A stretch of DNA of 64,000 nt, from assembly GCA_964016885.1 (NCBI GenBank), contig OZ024741.1:414855081-414919080 (forward strand), in the 5' to 3' direction. The position numbers and the translations under genes are program-made. Below the pieces are notes generated by a model. That model did not search any database and was not told the origin of the DNA. It saw only the letters and a program-made list of their open reading frames with translations. How positions within the stretch are numbered: the first letter of the stretch is position 1; every line of letters starts with the position of its first letter. This DNA is from Eledone cirrhosa. Its lineage: Eukaryota > Mollusca > Cephalopoda > Octopoda > Eledonidae. Below are positions 10,840-26,100 of the stretch, in pieces.

Positions 10840-12900
10840 TTAGTAGAATAAGCTGGTACTGGGACACAACATAGGTTTCTTACATAATATAGTGTAGTTT
10901 AGTAGAATAAGCTGGTACTGGGACACAACATAGGTTTCTTACATAATATAGTGTAGTTTAGTAGAATAAGCTGGTACTGGGACACAACATAGGTTTCTTA
11001 CATAATATGGTGTAGTTTAGTAGAATAAGCTGGTACTAGAACACAACATAGGTTTCTTACATAATATAGTGTAGTTTAGTAGAATAAGCTGGTACTGGGA
11101 CACAAAATAGGTTTCTTACATAATATAGTGTAGTTTAGTAGAATAAGCTGCTACTAGAACACAACATAGGTTTCTTACATAATATAGTGTAGTTTAGTAG
11201 AATAAGCTGGTACTAGAACACAACATAGGTTTTTTACATAATATAGTGTAGTTTAGTAGAATAAGCTGGTACTGGGACACAACATAGGTTTCTTACATAA
11301 TATAGTGTAGTTTAGTAGAATAAGCTGCTACTAGAACACAACATACGTTTCTTACATAATATAGTGTAGTTTAGTAGAATAAGCTGGTACTGGGACACAA
11401 CATAGGTTTCTTACATAATATAGTGTGGTTTAGTAGAATAAGCTGGTACTGGGACACAACCTAGGTTTCTTACATAATATAGTGTAGTTTAGTAGAATAA
11501 GATGGTACTGGGACACAATATAGGTTTCTTACATAATATAGTGTAGTTTAGTAGAATAAGCTGGTACTGGGACACAACATAGGTTTCTTACATAATATGG
11601 TGTAGTTTAGTAGAATAAGCTGGTACTGGTACACAACATAGGTTTCTTACATAATATAGTGTAGTTTAGTAGAATAAGCTGGTACTGGGACACAACTTAG
11701 GTTTCTTACATAATATGGTGTGCTTTAGTAGAAAAAGCTGGGACTGGGACACAACATAGGTCTCTTACATAATATAGTGTAGTTTAGAAGAATAAGCTGG
11801 TACTGGGACACAACATAGGTTTCTTACATAATATAGTGTAGTTTAGTAGAATAAGCTGGTACTGGTACACAACATAGGTTTCTTACATAATATAGTGTAG
11901 TTTAGTAGAATAAGCTGGTACTGGGACACAACTTAGGTTTCTTACATAATATAGTGTAGTTTAGTAGAAAAAGCTGGTACTGGTACACAACATAGGTTTC
12001 TTACATAATATAGTGTAGTTTAGTAGAATAAGCTGGTACTGGGACACAACATAGGTTTCTTACATAATATAGTGTAGTTTAGTAGAATAAGCTGGGACTG
12101 GGACACAACATAGTTTTCTTACATAATATACTGTAGTTTAGTAGAATAAGCTGGTACTGGGACACAACATAGGTTTCTTACATAATATAGTGTAGTTTAG
12201 TAGAATAAGCTGCTACTAGAACACAACATAGGTTTCTTACATAATATAGTGAGATTTAGTAGAATAAGCTGGTACTGGGACACAACATAGGTTTCTTACA
12301 TAATATAGCGAGATTTAGTAGAATAAGCTGGTACTGGGACACAACATAGGTTTCTTACATAATATAGTGTAGTTTAGTAGAATAAGCTGGTACTGGGACA
12401 CAACATAGGTTTCTTACATAATATAGTGAGATTTAGTAGAATAAGCTGGTACTAGAACACAACATAGGTTTCTTACATAATATAGTGAGATTAAGTAGAA
12501 TAAGCTGGTACTGGGACACAACATAGGTTTCTTACATAATATAGTGTAGTTTAGTAGAATAAGCTGGTACTGGGACACAACATAGGTTTCTTACATAATA
12601 TAGTGAGGTTTAGTAGAATAAGCTGGTACTGGTACACAACATAGGTTTCTTACATAATATAGTGTGGTTTAGTAGAATAAGCTGGGACTGGGACACAACA
12701 TAGGTTTCTTACATAATATAGTGTAGTTTAGTAGAATAAGCTGGTACTGGGACACAACATAGGTTTCTTACATAATATAGTGAGGTTTAGTAGAATAAGC
12801 TGGTACTAGAACACAACATAGGTTTCTTACATAATATAGTGTGGTTTAGTAGAATAAGCTGGGACTGGGACACAACATAGGTTTCTTACATAATATAGTG
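10840..12900 (+). repeat. Higher-order repeat block, first copy (offset 2,419 bp = 41 monomers)
   Basis: The series of monomer variants recurs at 13,259-15,319. Paired markers: A48G at 11009 and 13428; A53G+G54C at 11718 and 14137; G32T at 12114 and 14533; the T52A/A53G switch near 12781 and 15200. Each pair is exactly 2,419 bp apart. After about 12,900 the second copy has one extra monomer and register is lost. Edges are approximate because monomers between markers are nearly identical. Confidence 0.8.
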
Positions 12901-13258
12901 TAGTTTAGTAGAATAAGCTGCTACTAGAACACAACATAGGTTTCTTACATAATATAGTGTAGTTTAGTAGAATAAGCTGGTACTGGGACACAACATAGGT
13001 TTCTTACATAATATAGTGTAGTTTAGTAGAATAAGCTGGTACTGGGACACAACATAGGTTTCTTACATAATATAGTGAGGTTTAGTAGAATAAGCTGGTA
13101 CTAGAACACAACATAGGTTTCTTACATAATATAGTGTGGTTTAGTAGAATAAGCTGGGACTGGGACACAACATAGGTTTCTTACATAATATAGTGTAGTT
13201 TAGTAGAATAAGCTGCTACTAGAACACAACATAGGTTTCTTACATAATATAGTGTAGT

Positions 13259-15319
13259 TTAGTAGAATAAGCTGGTACTGGGACACAACATAGGTTTCTT
13301 ACATAATATAGTGTAGTTTAGTAGAATAAGCTGGTACTGGGACACAACATAGGTTTCTTACATAATATAGTGTAGTTTAGTAGAATAAGCTGGTACTGGG
13401 ACACAACATAGGTTTCTTACATAATATGGTGTAGTTTAGTAGAATAAGCTGGTACTAGAACACAACATAGGTTTCTTACATAATATAGTGTAGTTTAGTA
13501 GAATAAGCTGGTACTGGGACACAAAATAGGTTTCTTACATAATATAGTGTAGTTTAGTAGAATAAGCTGCTACTAGAACACAACATAGGTTTCTTACATA
13601 ATATAGTGTAGTTTAGTAGAATAAGTTGGTACTAGAACACAACATAGGTTTTTTACATAATATAGTGTAGTTTAGTAGAATAAGCTGGTACTGGGACACA
13701 ACATAGGTTTCTTACATAATATAGTGTAGTTTAGTAGAATAAGCTGCTACTAGAACACAACATACGTTTCTTACATAATATAGTGTAGTTTAGTAGAATA
13801 AGCTGGTACTGGGACACAACATAGGTTTCTTACATAATATAGTGTGGTTTAGTAGAATAAGCTGGTACTGGGACACAACCTAGGTTTCTTACATAATATA
13901 GTGTAGTTTAGTAGAATAAGATGGTACTGGGACACAATATAGGTTTCTTACATAATATAGTGTAGTTTAGTAGAATAAGCTGGTACTGGGACACAACATA
14001 GGTTTCTTACATAATATGGTGTAGTTTAGTAGAATAAGCTGGTACTGGTACACAACATAGGTTTCTTACATAATATAGTGTAGTTTAGTAGAATAAGCTG
14101 GTACTGGGACACAACTTAGGTTTCTTACATAATATGGTGTGCTTTAGTAGAAAAAGCTGGGACTGGGACACAACATAGGTCTCTTACATAATATAGTGTA
14201 GTTTAGAAGAATAAGCTGGTACTGGGACACAACATAGGTTTCTTACATAATATAGTGTAGTTTAGTAGAATAAGCTGGTACTGGTACACAACATAGGTTT
14301 CTTACATAATATAGTGTAGTTTAGTAGAATAAGCTGGTACTGGGACACAACTTAGGTTTCTTACATAATATAGTGTAGTTTAGTAGAAAAAGCTGGTACT
14401 GGTACACAACATAGGTTTCTTACTTAATATAGTGTAGTTTAGTAGAATAAGCTGGTACTGGGACACAACATAGGTTTCTTACATAATATAGTGTAGTTTA
14501 GTAGAATAAGCTGGGACTGGGACACAACATAGTTTTCTTACATAATATACTGTAGTTTAGTAGAATAAGCTGGTACTGGGACACAACATAGGTTTCTTAC
14601 ATAATATAGTGTAGTTTAGTAGAATAAGCTGCTACTAGAACACAACATAGGTTTCTTACATAATATAGTGAGATTTAGTAGAATAAGCTGGTACTGGGAC
14701 ACAACATAGGTTTCTTACATAATATAGTGAGATTTAGTAGAATAAGCTGGTACTGGGACACAACATAGGTTTCTTACATAATATAGTGTAGTTTAGTAGA
14801 ATAAGCTGGTACTGGGACACAACATAGGTTTCTTACATAATATAGTGAGATTTAGTAGAATAAGCTGGTACTAGAACACAACATAGGTTTCTTACATAAT
14901 ATAGTGAGATTTAGTAGAATAAGCTGGTACTGGGACACAACATAGGTTTCTTACATAATATAGTGTAGTTTAGTAGAATAAGCTGGTACTGGGACACAAC
15001 ATAGGTTTCTTACATAATATAGTGAGGTTTAGTAGAATAAGCTGGTACTGGTACACAACATAGGTTTCTTACATAATATAGTGTGGTTTAGTAGAATAAG
15101 CTGGGACTGGGACACAACATAGGTTTCTTACATAATATAGTGTAGTTTAGTAGAATAAGCTGGTACTGGGACACAACATAGGTTTCTTACATAATATAGT
15201 GAGGTTTAGTAGAATCAGCTGGTACTAGAACACAACATAGGTTTCTTACATAATATAGTGTGGTTTAGTAGAATAAGCTGGGACTGGGACACAACATAGG
15301 TTTCTTACATAATATAGTG
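13259..15319 (+). repeat. Higher-order repeat block, second copy (offset 2,419 bp)
   Basis: Partner of 10,840-12,900 with the markers listed there. Part of this block recurs once more at +3,481 bp (59 monomers): A48G at 13428 and 16909, A53G+G54C at 14137 and 17618. The same marker series was therefore amplified at least twice, with different spacings. Confidence 0.8.
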
Positions 15320-16081
15320 TAGTTTAGTAGAATAAGCTGGTACTGGGACACAACATAGGTTTCTTACATAATATAGTGTAGTTTAGTAGAATAAGCTGCT
15401 ACTAGAACACAACATAGGTTTCTTACATAATATAGTGTAGTTTAGTAGAATAAGCTGGTACTAGAACACAACATAGGTTTCTTACATAATATAGTGTGGT
15501 TTAGTAGAATAAGCCGGTACTGGGACACAACATAGGTTTCTTACATAACATAGTGTAGTTTAGTAGAATAAGCTGGTACTGGGACACAACATAGGTTTCT
15601 TACATAATATAGTGTAGTTTAGTAGAATAAGCTGGTACTGGGACACAACATAGGTTTCTTACATAATATAGTGAGATTTAGTAGAATAAGCTGCTACTGG
15701 GACACAACATAGGTTTCTTACATAATATAGTGTAGTTTAGTAGAATAAGCTGGTACTGGGACACAACATAGGTTTCTTACATAATATAGTGAGATTTAGT
15801 AGAATAAGCTGCTACTGGGACACAACATAGGTTTCTTACATAATATAGTGTAGTTTAGTAGAATAAGCTGGTACTGGGACACAACATAGGTTTCTTACAT
15901 AATATAGTGTAGTTTAGTAGAATAAGCTGCTACTAGAACACAACATAGGTTTCTTACATAATATAGTGTAGTTTAGTAGAATAAGCTGGTACTAGAACAC
16001 AACATAGGTTTCTTACATAATATAGTGTAGTTTAGTAGAATAAGCTGGTACTAGAACACAACATAGGTTTCTTACATAATA

Positions 16082-17910
16082 TAGTCTAGTTTAGTAGAAT
16101 AAGCTGCTACTAGAACACAACATAGGTTTCTTACATAATATAGTGTAGTTTAGTAGAATAAGCTGCTACTAGAACACAACATAGGTTTCTTACATAATAT
16201 AGTGTAGTTTAGTAGAATAAGCTGGTACTGGGACACAACATAGGTTTCTTACATAATATAGTGTGGTTTAGTTGAATAAGCTGGGACTGGGACACAACAT
16301 AGGTTTCTTACATAATATAGTGTGGTTTAGTAGAATAAGCTGGTACTGGGACACAACATAGGTTTCTTACATAATATAGTGTAGTTTAGTTGAATAAGCT
16401 GGTACTAGAACACAACATAGGTTTCTTACATAATATAGTGTAGTTTAGTAGAATAAGCTGGTACTGGGACACAACATAGGTTTCTTACATAATATAGTGT
16501 GGTTTAGTAGAATAAGCTGGTACTGGGACACAACATAGGTTTCTTACATAATATAGTGTGGTTTAGTAGAATAAGCTGGTACTGGGACACAACATAGGTT
16601 TCTTACATAATATAGTGTAGATTAGTAGAATAAGCTGGTACTGGGACACAACATAGGTTTCTTACATAATATAGTGTAGTTTAGTTGAATAAGCTGGTAC
16701 TAGAACACAGCATAGGTTTCTTACATAATATAGTGTAGTTTAGTAGAATAAGCTGGTACTGGGACACAACATAGGTTTCTTACATAATATAGTGTAGTTT
16801 AGTAGAATAAGCTGGTACTGGGACACAACATAGGTTTCTTACATAATATAGTGTAGTTTAGTAGAATAAGCTGGTACTGGGACACAACATAGGTTTCTTA
16901 CATAATATGGTGTAGTTTAGTAGAATAAGCTGGTACTAGAACACAACATAGGTTTCTTACATAATATAGTGTAGTTTAGTAGAATAACCTGGTACTGGGA
17001 CACAAAATAGGTTTCTTACATAATATAGTGTAGTTTAGTAGAATAAGCTGCTACTAGAACACAACATAGGTTTCTTACATAATATAGTGTAGTTTAGTAG
17101 AATAAGCTGGTACTAGAACACAACATAGGTTTTTTACATAATATAGTGTAGTTTAGTAGAATAAGCTGGTACTGGGACACAACATAGGTTTCTTACATAA
17201 TATAGTGTAGTTTAGTAGAATAAGCTGCTACTAGAACACAACATACGTTTCTTACATAATATAGTGTAGTTTAGTAGAATAAGCTGGTACTGGGACACAA
17301 CATAGGTTTCTTACATAATATAGTGTGGTTTAGTAGAATAAGCTGGTACTGGGACACAACCTAGGTTTCTTACATAATATAGTGTAGTTTAGTAGAATAA
17401 GATGGTACTGGGACACAATATAGGTTTCTTACATAATATAGTGTAGTTTAGTAGAATAAGCTGGTACTGGGACACAACATAGGTTTCTTACATAATATGG
17501 TGTAGTTTAGTAGAATAAGCTGGTACTGGTACACAACATAGGTTTCTTACATAATATAGTGTAGTTTAGTAGAATAAGCTGGTACTGGGACACAACTTAG
17601 GTTTCTTACATAATATGGTGTGCTTTAGTAGAAAAAGCTGGGACTGGGACACAACATAGGTCTCTTACATAATATAGTGTAGTTTAGAAGAATAAGCTGG
17701 TACTGGGACACAACATAGGTTTCTTACATAATATAGTGTAGTTTAGTAGAATAAGCTGGTACTGGTACACAACATAGGTTTCTTACATAATATAGTGTAG
17801 TTTAGTAGAATAAGCTGGTACTGGGACACAACTTAGGTTTCTTACATAATATAGTGTAGTTTAGTAGAAAAAGCTGGTACTGGTACACAACATAGGTTTC
17901 TTACATAATA
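16082..17910 (+). repeat. 31-monomer tandem duplication, left copy (1,829 bp)
   Basis: Begins at a rare G51C variant (TAGTCTAG at 16082). Private-looking variants inside recur exactly 1,829 bp later: A26G at 16710 and 18539, G9C at 16988 and 18817, A53G+G54C at 17618 and 19447. The only difference I noticed is T55A near 16621, absent from the right copy. The near identity makes this one of the youngest rearrangements in the window. Confidence 0.88.
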
Positions 17911-19739
17911 TAGTCTAGTTTAGTAGAATAAGCTGCTACTAGAACACAACATAGGTTTCTTACATAATATAGTGTAGTTTAGTAGAATAAGCTGCTACTA
18001 GAACACAACATAGGTTTCTTACATAATATAGTGTAGTTTAGTAGAATAAGCTGGTACTGGGACACAACATAGGTTTCTTACATAATATAGTGTGGTTTAG
18101 TTGAATAAGCTGGGACTGGGACACAACATAGGTTTCTTACATAATATAGTGTGGTTTAGTAGAATAAGCTGGTACTGGGACACAACATAGGTTTCTTACA
18201 TAATATAGTGTAGTTTAGTTGAATAAGCTGGTACTAGAACACAACATAGGTTTCTTACATAATATAGTGTAGTTTAGTAGAATAAGCTGGTACTGGGACA
18301 CAACATAGGTTTCTTACATAATATAGTGTGGTTTAGTAGAATAAGCTGGTACTGGGACACAACATAGGTTTCTTACATAATATAGTGTGGTTTAGTAGAA
18401 TAAGCTGGTACTGGGACACAACATAGGTTTCTTACATAATATAGTGTAGTTTAGTAGAATAAGCTGGTACTGGGACACAACATAGGTTTCTTACATAATA
18501 TAGTGTAGTTTAGTTGAATAAGCTGGTACTAGAACACAGCATAGGTTTCTTACATAATATAGTGTAGTTTAGTAGAATAAGCTGGTACTGGGACACAACA
18601 TAGGTTTCTTACATAATATAGTGTAGTTTAGTAGAATAAGCTGGTACTGGGACACAACATAGGTTTCTTACATAATATAGTGTAGTTTAGTAGAATAAGC
18701 TGGTACTGGGACACAACATAGGTTTCTTACATAATATGGTGTAGTTTAGTAGAATAAGCTGGTACTAGAACACAACATAGGTTTCTTACATAATATAGTG
18801 TAGTTTAGTAGAATAACCTGGTACTGGGACACAAAATAGGTTTCTTACATAATATAGTGTAGTTTAGTAGAATAAGCTGCTACTAGAACACAACATAGGT
18901 TTCTTACATAATATAGTGTAGTTTAGTAGAATAAGCTGGTACTAGAACACAACATAGGTTTTTTACATAATATAGTGTAGTTTAGTAGAATAAGCTGGTA
19001 CTGGGACACAACATAGGTTTCTTACATAATATAGTGTAGTTTAGTAGAATAAGCTGCTACTAGAACACAACATACGTTTCTTACATAATATAGTGTAGTT
19101 TAGTAGAATAAGCTGGTACTGGGACACAACATAGGTTTCTTACATAATATAGTGTGGTTTAGTAGAATAAGCTGGTACTGGGACACAACCTAGGTTTCTT
19201 ACATAATATAGTGTAGTTTAGTAGAATAAGATGGTACTGGGACACAATATAGGTTTCTTACATAATATAGTGTAGTTTAGTAGAATAAGCTGGTACTGGG
19301 ACACAACATAGGTTTCTTACATAATATGGTGTAGTTTAGTAGAATAAGCTGGTACTGGTACACAACATAGGTTTCTTACATAATATAGTGTAGTTTAGTA
19401 GAATAAGCTGGTACTGGGACACAACTTAGGTTTCTTACATAATATGGTGTGCTTTAGTAGAAAAAGCTGGGACTGGGACACAACATAGGTCTCTTACATA
19501 ATATAGTGTAGTTTAGAAGAATAAGCTGGTACTGGGACACAACATAGGTTTCTTACATAATATAGTGTAGTTTAGTAGAATAAGCTGGTACTGGTACACA
19601 ACATAGGTTTCTTACATAATATAGTGTAGTTTAGTAGAATAAGCTGGTACTGGGACACAACTTAGGTTTCTTACATAATATAGTGTAGTTTAGTAGAAAA
19701 AGCTGGTACTGGTACACAACATAGGTTTCTTACATAATA
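17911..19739 (+). repeat. 31-monomer tandem duplication, right copy (1,829 bp)
   Basis: Starts at the second G51C variant (TAGTCTAG at 17911) and follows the left copy monomer by monomer. The G51C variant marks both copy starts but not the sequence after 19739, which fits an unequal exchange between misaligned arrays with a junction at about 17,911. Confidence 0.88.
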
Positions 19740-21420
19740 TAGTGTAGTTTAGTAGAATAAGCTGGTACTGGGACACAACATAGGTTTCTTACATAATATA
19801 GTGTAGTTTAGTAGAATAAGCTGGGACTGGGACACAACATAGTTTTCTTACATAATATACTGTAGTTTAGTAGAATAAGCTGGTACTGGGACACAACATA
19901 GGTTTCTTACATAATATAGTGTAGTTTAGTAGAATAAGCTGCTACTAGAACACAACATAGGTTTCTTACATAATATAGTGAGATTTAGTAGAATAAGCTG
20001 GTACTGGGACACAACATAGGTTTCTTACATAATATAGTGAGATTTAGTAGAATAAGCTGGTACTGGGACACAACATAGGTTTCTTACATAATATAGTGTA
20101 GTTTAGTAGAATAAGCTGGTACTGGGACACAACATAGGTTTCTTACATGATATAGTGAGATTTAGTAGAATAAGCTGGTACTAGAACACAACATAGGTTT
20201 CTTACATAATATAGTGAGATTTAGTAGAATAAGCTGGTACTGGGACACAACATAGGTTTCTTACATAATATAGTGTAGTTTAGTAGAATAAGCTGGTTCT
20301 GGGACACAACATAGGTTTCTTACATAATATAGTGAGGTTTAGTAGAATAAGCTGGTACTGGTACACAACATAGGTTTCTTACATAATATAGTGTGGTTTA
20401 GTAGAATAAGCTGGGACTGGGACACAACATAGGTTTCTTACATAATATAGTGTAGTTTAGTAGAATAAGCTGGTACTGGGACACAACATAGGTTTCTTAC
20501 ATAATATAGTGAGGTTTAGTAGAATAAGCTGGTACTAGAACACAACATAGGTTTCTTACATAATATAGTGTGGTTTAGTAGAATAAGCTGGGACTGGGAC
20601 ACAACATAGGTTTCTTACATAATATAGTGTAGTTTAGTAGAATAAGCTGCTACTAGAACACAACATAGGTTTCTTACATAATATAGTGTAGTTTAGTAGA
20701 ATAAGCTGGTACTGGGACACAACATAGGTTTCTTACATAATATAGTGTAGTTTAGTAGAATAAGCTGCTACTAGAACACAACATAGGTTTCTTACATAAT
20801 ATAGTGTAGTTTAGTAGAATAAGCTGGTACTAGAACACAACATAGGTTTCTTACATAATATAGTGTGGTTTAGTAGAATAAGCTGGTACTGGGACACAAC
20901 ATAGGTTTCTTACATAACATAGTGTAGTTTAGTAGAATAAGCTGGTACTGGGACACAACATAGGTTTCTTACATAATATAGTGTAGTTTAGTAGAATAAG
21001 CTGGTACTGGGACACAACATAGGTTTCTTACATAATATAGTGAGATTTAGTAGAATAAGCTGCTACTGGGACACAACATAGGTTTCTTACATAATATAGT
21101 GTAGTTTAGTAGAATAAGCTGGTACTGGGACACAACATAGGTTTCTTACATAATATAGTGAGATTTAGTAGAATAAGCTGCTACTGGGACACAACATAGG
21201 TTTCTTACATAATATAGTGTAGTTTAGTAGAATAAGCTGGTACTGGGACACAACATAGGTTTCTTACATAATATAGTGTAGTTTAGTAGAATAAGCTGGT
21301 ACTAGAACACAACATAGGTTTCTCACATAATATAGCGTAGTTTAGTAGAATAAGTTGGTACTTGAACACAACATAGGTTTCTTACATAATATAGTGTAGT
21401 TTAGTAGAATAAGCTGGTAC
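19155..21420 (+). repeat. Higher-order repeat block, first copy (offset 7,257 bp = 123 monomers)
   Basis: Marker pairs at +7,257 bp: A48G at 19328 and 26585; A53G+G54C at 19447 and 26704; T45C at 20918 and 28175; the T50C variant at 21333 and 28590. Register is lost on the right because a 4-monomer (236 bp) local repeat at 21333/21569 is single in the other copy. Confidence 0.8.
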
Positions 21421-23180
21421 TGGGACACAACATAGGTTTCTTACATAATATAGTGTAGTTTAGTAGAATAAGCTGGTACTGGGACACAACATAGGTTTCT
21501 TACATAATATAGTGTAGTTTAGTAGAATAAGCTGGTACTAGAACACAACATAGGTTTCTCACATAATATAGCGTAGTTTAGTAGAATAAGTTGGTACTTG
21601 AACACAACATAGGTTTCTTACATAATATAGTGTAGTTTAGTAGAATAAGCTGGTACTGGGACACAACATAGGTTTCTTACATAATATAGTGTAGTTTAGT
21701 AGAATAAGCTGGTACTGGTACACAACATAGGTTTCTTACATAATATAGTGTAGTTTAGTAGAATAAGCTGGTACCGGGACACAACATAGGTTTCTTACAT
21801 AATATAGTGAGGTTTAGTAGAATAAGCTGGTACTAGAACACAACATAGGCTTCCCACATAATATAGTGTAGTTTAGTAGAATAAGTTGGTACTTGAACAC
21901 AACATAGGTTTCTTACATAATATAGTGTAGTTTAGTAGAATAAGCTGGTACTGGGACACAACATAGGTTTCTTACATAATATAGTGTAGTTTAGTAGAAT
22001 AAGCTGGTACTGGTACACAACATAGGTTTCTTACATAATATAGTGTAGTTTAGTAGAATAAGCTGGTACCGAGACACAACATAGGTTTCTTACATAATAT
22101 AGTGTGGTTTAGTAGAATAAGCTGGGACTGGGACACAACATAGGTTTCTTACATAATATAGTGTGGTTTAGTAGAATAAGCTGGGACTGGGACACAACAT
22201 AGGTTTCTTACATAATATAGTGAGGTTTAGTAGAATAAGCTGGTACTAGAACACAACATAGGTTTCTTACATAATATAGTGTAGTTTAGTAGAATAAGAT
22301 GGTACTAGAACACAACATAGGTTTGTTACATAATATAGTGAGGTTTAGTAGAATAAGCTGGTACTGGTACACAACATAGGTTTCTTACATAATATAGTGT
22401 AGTTTAGTAGAATAAGCTGGTACTGGGACACAACATAGGTTTCTTACATAATATAGTGTAGATTAGTAGAATAAGCTGGTACTGGTACACAACATAGGTT
22501 TCTTACATACTATAGTGTAGTTTAGTAGAATAAGCTGGGACTAGGACACAACATAGGTTTCTTACATAATATAGTGTAGTTTAGTAGAATAAGCTGGTAC
22601 TGGTACACAACATAGGTTTCTTACATAATATAGTGTGGTTTAGTAGAATAAGCTGGTACTGGGACACAACATAGGTTTCTCACATAATATAGTGTAGTTT
22701 AGTAGAATAAGCTGGGACTGGGACACAACATAGGTTTCTTACATAATATAGTGTAGTTTAGTAGAATAAGTTGGTACTAGAACACAACATAGGTTTCTTA
22801 CATAATATCGTGTAGTTTAGTAGAATAAGCTGGGACTGGGACACAACATAGGTTTCTCACATAATATAGTGTAGTTTAGTAGAATAAGCTGGGACTGGGA
22901 CACAACATAGGTTTCTTACATAATATAGTGTAGTTTAGTAGAATAAGCTGGTACTGGGACACAACATAGGTTTCTTACATAATATAGTGTAGTTTAGTAG
23001 AATAAGCTGCTACTAGAACACAACATAGGTTTCTTACATAATATAGTGTAGTTTAGGAGAATAAGCTGGTACTGGGACACAACATAGGTTTCTCACATAA
23101 TATAGTGTAGTTTAGTAGAATAAGTTGGTACTAGAACACAACATAGGTTTCTTACATAATATCGTGTAGTTTAGTAGAAT
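19625..23180 (+). repeat. Higher-order repeat block, first copy (offset 12,803 bp = 217 monomers)
   Basis: Marker pairs at exactly +12,803 bp: A28T at 19662 and 32465; T6A at 19699 and 32502; G32T at 19843 and 32646; T45C at 20918 and 33721; T33C+T37C+T38C at 21848 and 34651; C36G at 22320 and 35123; A44C at 22510 and 35313; T1G at 23057 and 35860; A48C at 23163 and 35966. About 60 monomers are shared in register. Edges are approximate. Confidence 0.85.
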
Positions 23181-26100
23181 AAGCTGGTACTGGGACACAA
23201 CATAGGTTTCTTACATAATATAGTGTAGTTTAGTAGAATAAGCTGCTACTAGAACACAACATAGGTTTCTTACATAATATAGTGAGATTTAGTAGAATAA
23301 GCTGGTACTGGGACACAACATAGGTTTCTTACATAATATAGTGAGATTTAGTAGAATAAGCTGGTACTGGGACACAACATAGGTTTCTTACATAATATAG
23401 TGAGATTTAGTAGAATAAGCTGGTACTGGGACACAACATAGGTTTCTTACATAATATAGTGTAGTTTAGTAGAATAAGCTGGTACTGGGACACAACATAG
23501 GTTTCTTACATAATATAGTGAGATTTAGTAGAATAAGCTGGTACTAGAACACAACATAGGTTTCTTACATAATATAGTGAGATTTAGTAGAATAAGCTGG
23601 TACTGGGACACAACATAGGTTTCTTACATAATATAGTGTAGTTTAGTAGAATAAGCTGGTACTGGGACACAACATAGGTTTCTTACATAATATAGTGAGG
23701 TTTAGTAGAATAAGCTGGTACTGGTACACAACATAGGTTTCTTACATAATATAGTGTGGTTTAGTAGAATAAGCTGGGACTGGGACACAACATAGGTTTC
23801 TTACATAATATAGTGTAGTTTAGTAGAATAAGCTGGGACTGGGACACAACATAGGTTTCTTACATAATATAGTGTAGTTTAGTAGAATAAGCTGGTACTG
23901 GGACACAACATAGGTTTCTTACATAATATAGTGTAGTTTAGTAGAATAAGCTGGGACTGGGACACAACATAGGTTTCTTACATAATATAGTGAGGTTTAG
24001 TAGAATAAGCTGGTACTAGAACACAACATAGGTTTCTTACATAATATAGTGTAGTTTAGTAGAATAAGCTGGTACTGGGACACAACATAGGTTTCTTACA
24101 TAATATAGTGTAGTTTAGTAGAATAAGCTGGTACTAGAACACAACATAGGTTTCTTACATAATATAGTGTAGTTTAGTAGAATAAGCTGGTACTAGAACA
24201 CAACATAGGTTTCTCACATAATATAGTGTAGTTTAGTAGAATAAGCTGGTACTGGGACACAACATAGGTTTCTTACATAATATAGTGAGGTTTAGTAGAA
24301 TAAGCTGCTACTAGAACACAACATAGGTTTCTTACATAATATAGTGTAGTTTAGTAGAATAAGCTGCTACTAGAACACAACATAGGTTTCTTACATAATA
24401 TAGTGTAGTTTAGTAGAATAAGTTGGTACTAGAACACAACATAGGTTTCTTACATAATATAGTGTGGTTTAGTAGAATAAGCTGGGACTGGGACACAACA
24501 TAGGTTTCTTACATAATATAGTGTAGTTTAGTAGAATAAGCTGGTACTGGGACACAACATAGGTTTCTTACATAATATAGTGAGGTTTAGTAGAATAAGC
24601 TGCTACTAGAACACAACATAGGTTTCTTACATAATATAGTGTAGTTTAGTAGAATAAGCTGGTACTGGGACACAACATAGGTTTCTTACATAATATAGTG
24701 TGGTTTAGTAGAATAAGCTGGGACTGGGACACAACATAGGTTTCTTACATAATATAGTGTAGTTTAGTAGAATAAGCTGGTACTGGGACACAACATAGGT
24801 TTCTTACATAATATAGTGTAGTTTAGTAGAATAAGCTGGTACTGGTACACAACATAGGTTTCTTACATAATATAGTGTAGTTTAGTAGAATAAGCTGGTA
24901 CTGGGACACAACATAGGTTTCTTACATAATATAGTGTAGTTTAGTAGAATAAGCTGGTACTAGAACACAACATAGGTTTCTTACATAATATAGTGTAGTT
25001 TAGTAGAATAAGCTGCTACTAGAAAACAACATAGGTTTCTTACATAATATAGTGTAGTTTAGTAGAATAAGCTGGTACTGGGACACAACATAGGTTTCTT
25101 ACATAATATAGTGTAGTTTAGTAGAATAAGCTGGTACTGGGACACAACATAGGTTTCTTACATAATATAGTGTAGTTTAGTAGAATAAGCTGGTACTGGG
25201 ACACAACATAGGTTTCTTACATAATATAGTGTAGTTTAGTAGAATAAGCTGCTACTAGAACACAACATAGGTTTCTTACATAATATAGTGTAGTTTAGTA
25301 GAATAAGCTGCTACTAGAACACAACATAGGTTTCTTACATAATATAGTGTAGTTTAGTAGAATAAGCTGGTACTAGAACACAACATAGGTTTCTTACATA
25401 ATATAGTGTAGTTTAGTAGAATAAGCTGGTACTAGAACACAACATAGGTTTCTTACATAATATAGTGTAGTTTAGTAGAATAAGCTGCTACTAGAACACA
25501 ACATAGGTTTCTTACATAATATAGTGTAGTTTAGTAGAATAAGCTGCTACTAGAACACAACATAGGTTTCTTACATAATATAGTGTAGTTTAGTAGAATA
25601 AGCTGGTACTGGGACACAACATAGGTTTCTTACATAATATAGTGTGGTTTAGTTGAATAAGCTGGGACTGGGACACAACATAGGTTTCTTACATAATATA
25701 GTGTGGTTTAGTAGAATAAGCTGGTACTGGGACACAACATAGGTTTCTTACATAATATAGTGTAGTTTAGTTGAATAAGCTGGTACTAGAACACAACATA
25801 GGTTTCTTACATAATATAGTGTAGTTTAGTAGAATAAGCTGGTACTGGGACACAACATAGGTTTCTTACATAATATAGTGTGGTTTAGTAGAATAAGCTG
25901 GTACTGGGACACAACATAGGTTTCTTACATAATATAGTGTGGTTTAGTAGAATAAGCTGGTACTGGGACACAACATAGGTTTCTTACATAATATAGTGTA
26001 GTTTAGTAGAATAAGCTGGTACTGGGACACAACATAGGTTTCTTACATAATATAGTGTAGTTTAGTTGAATAAGCTGGTACTAGAACACAACATAGGTTT

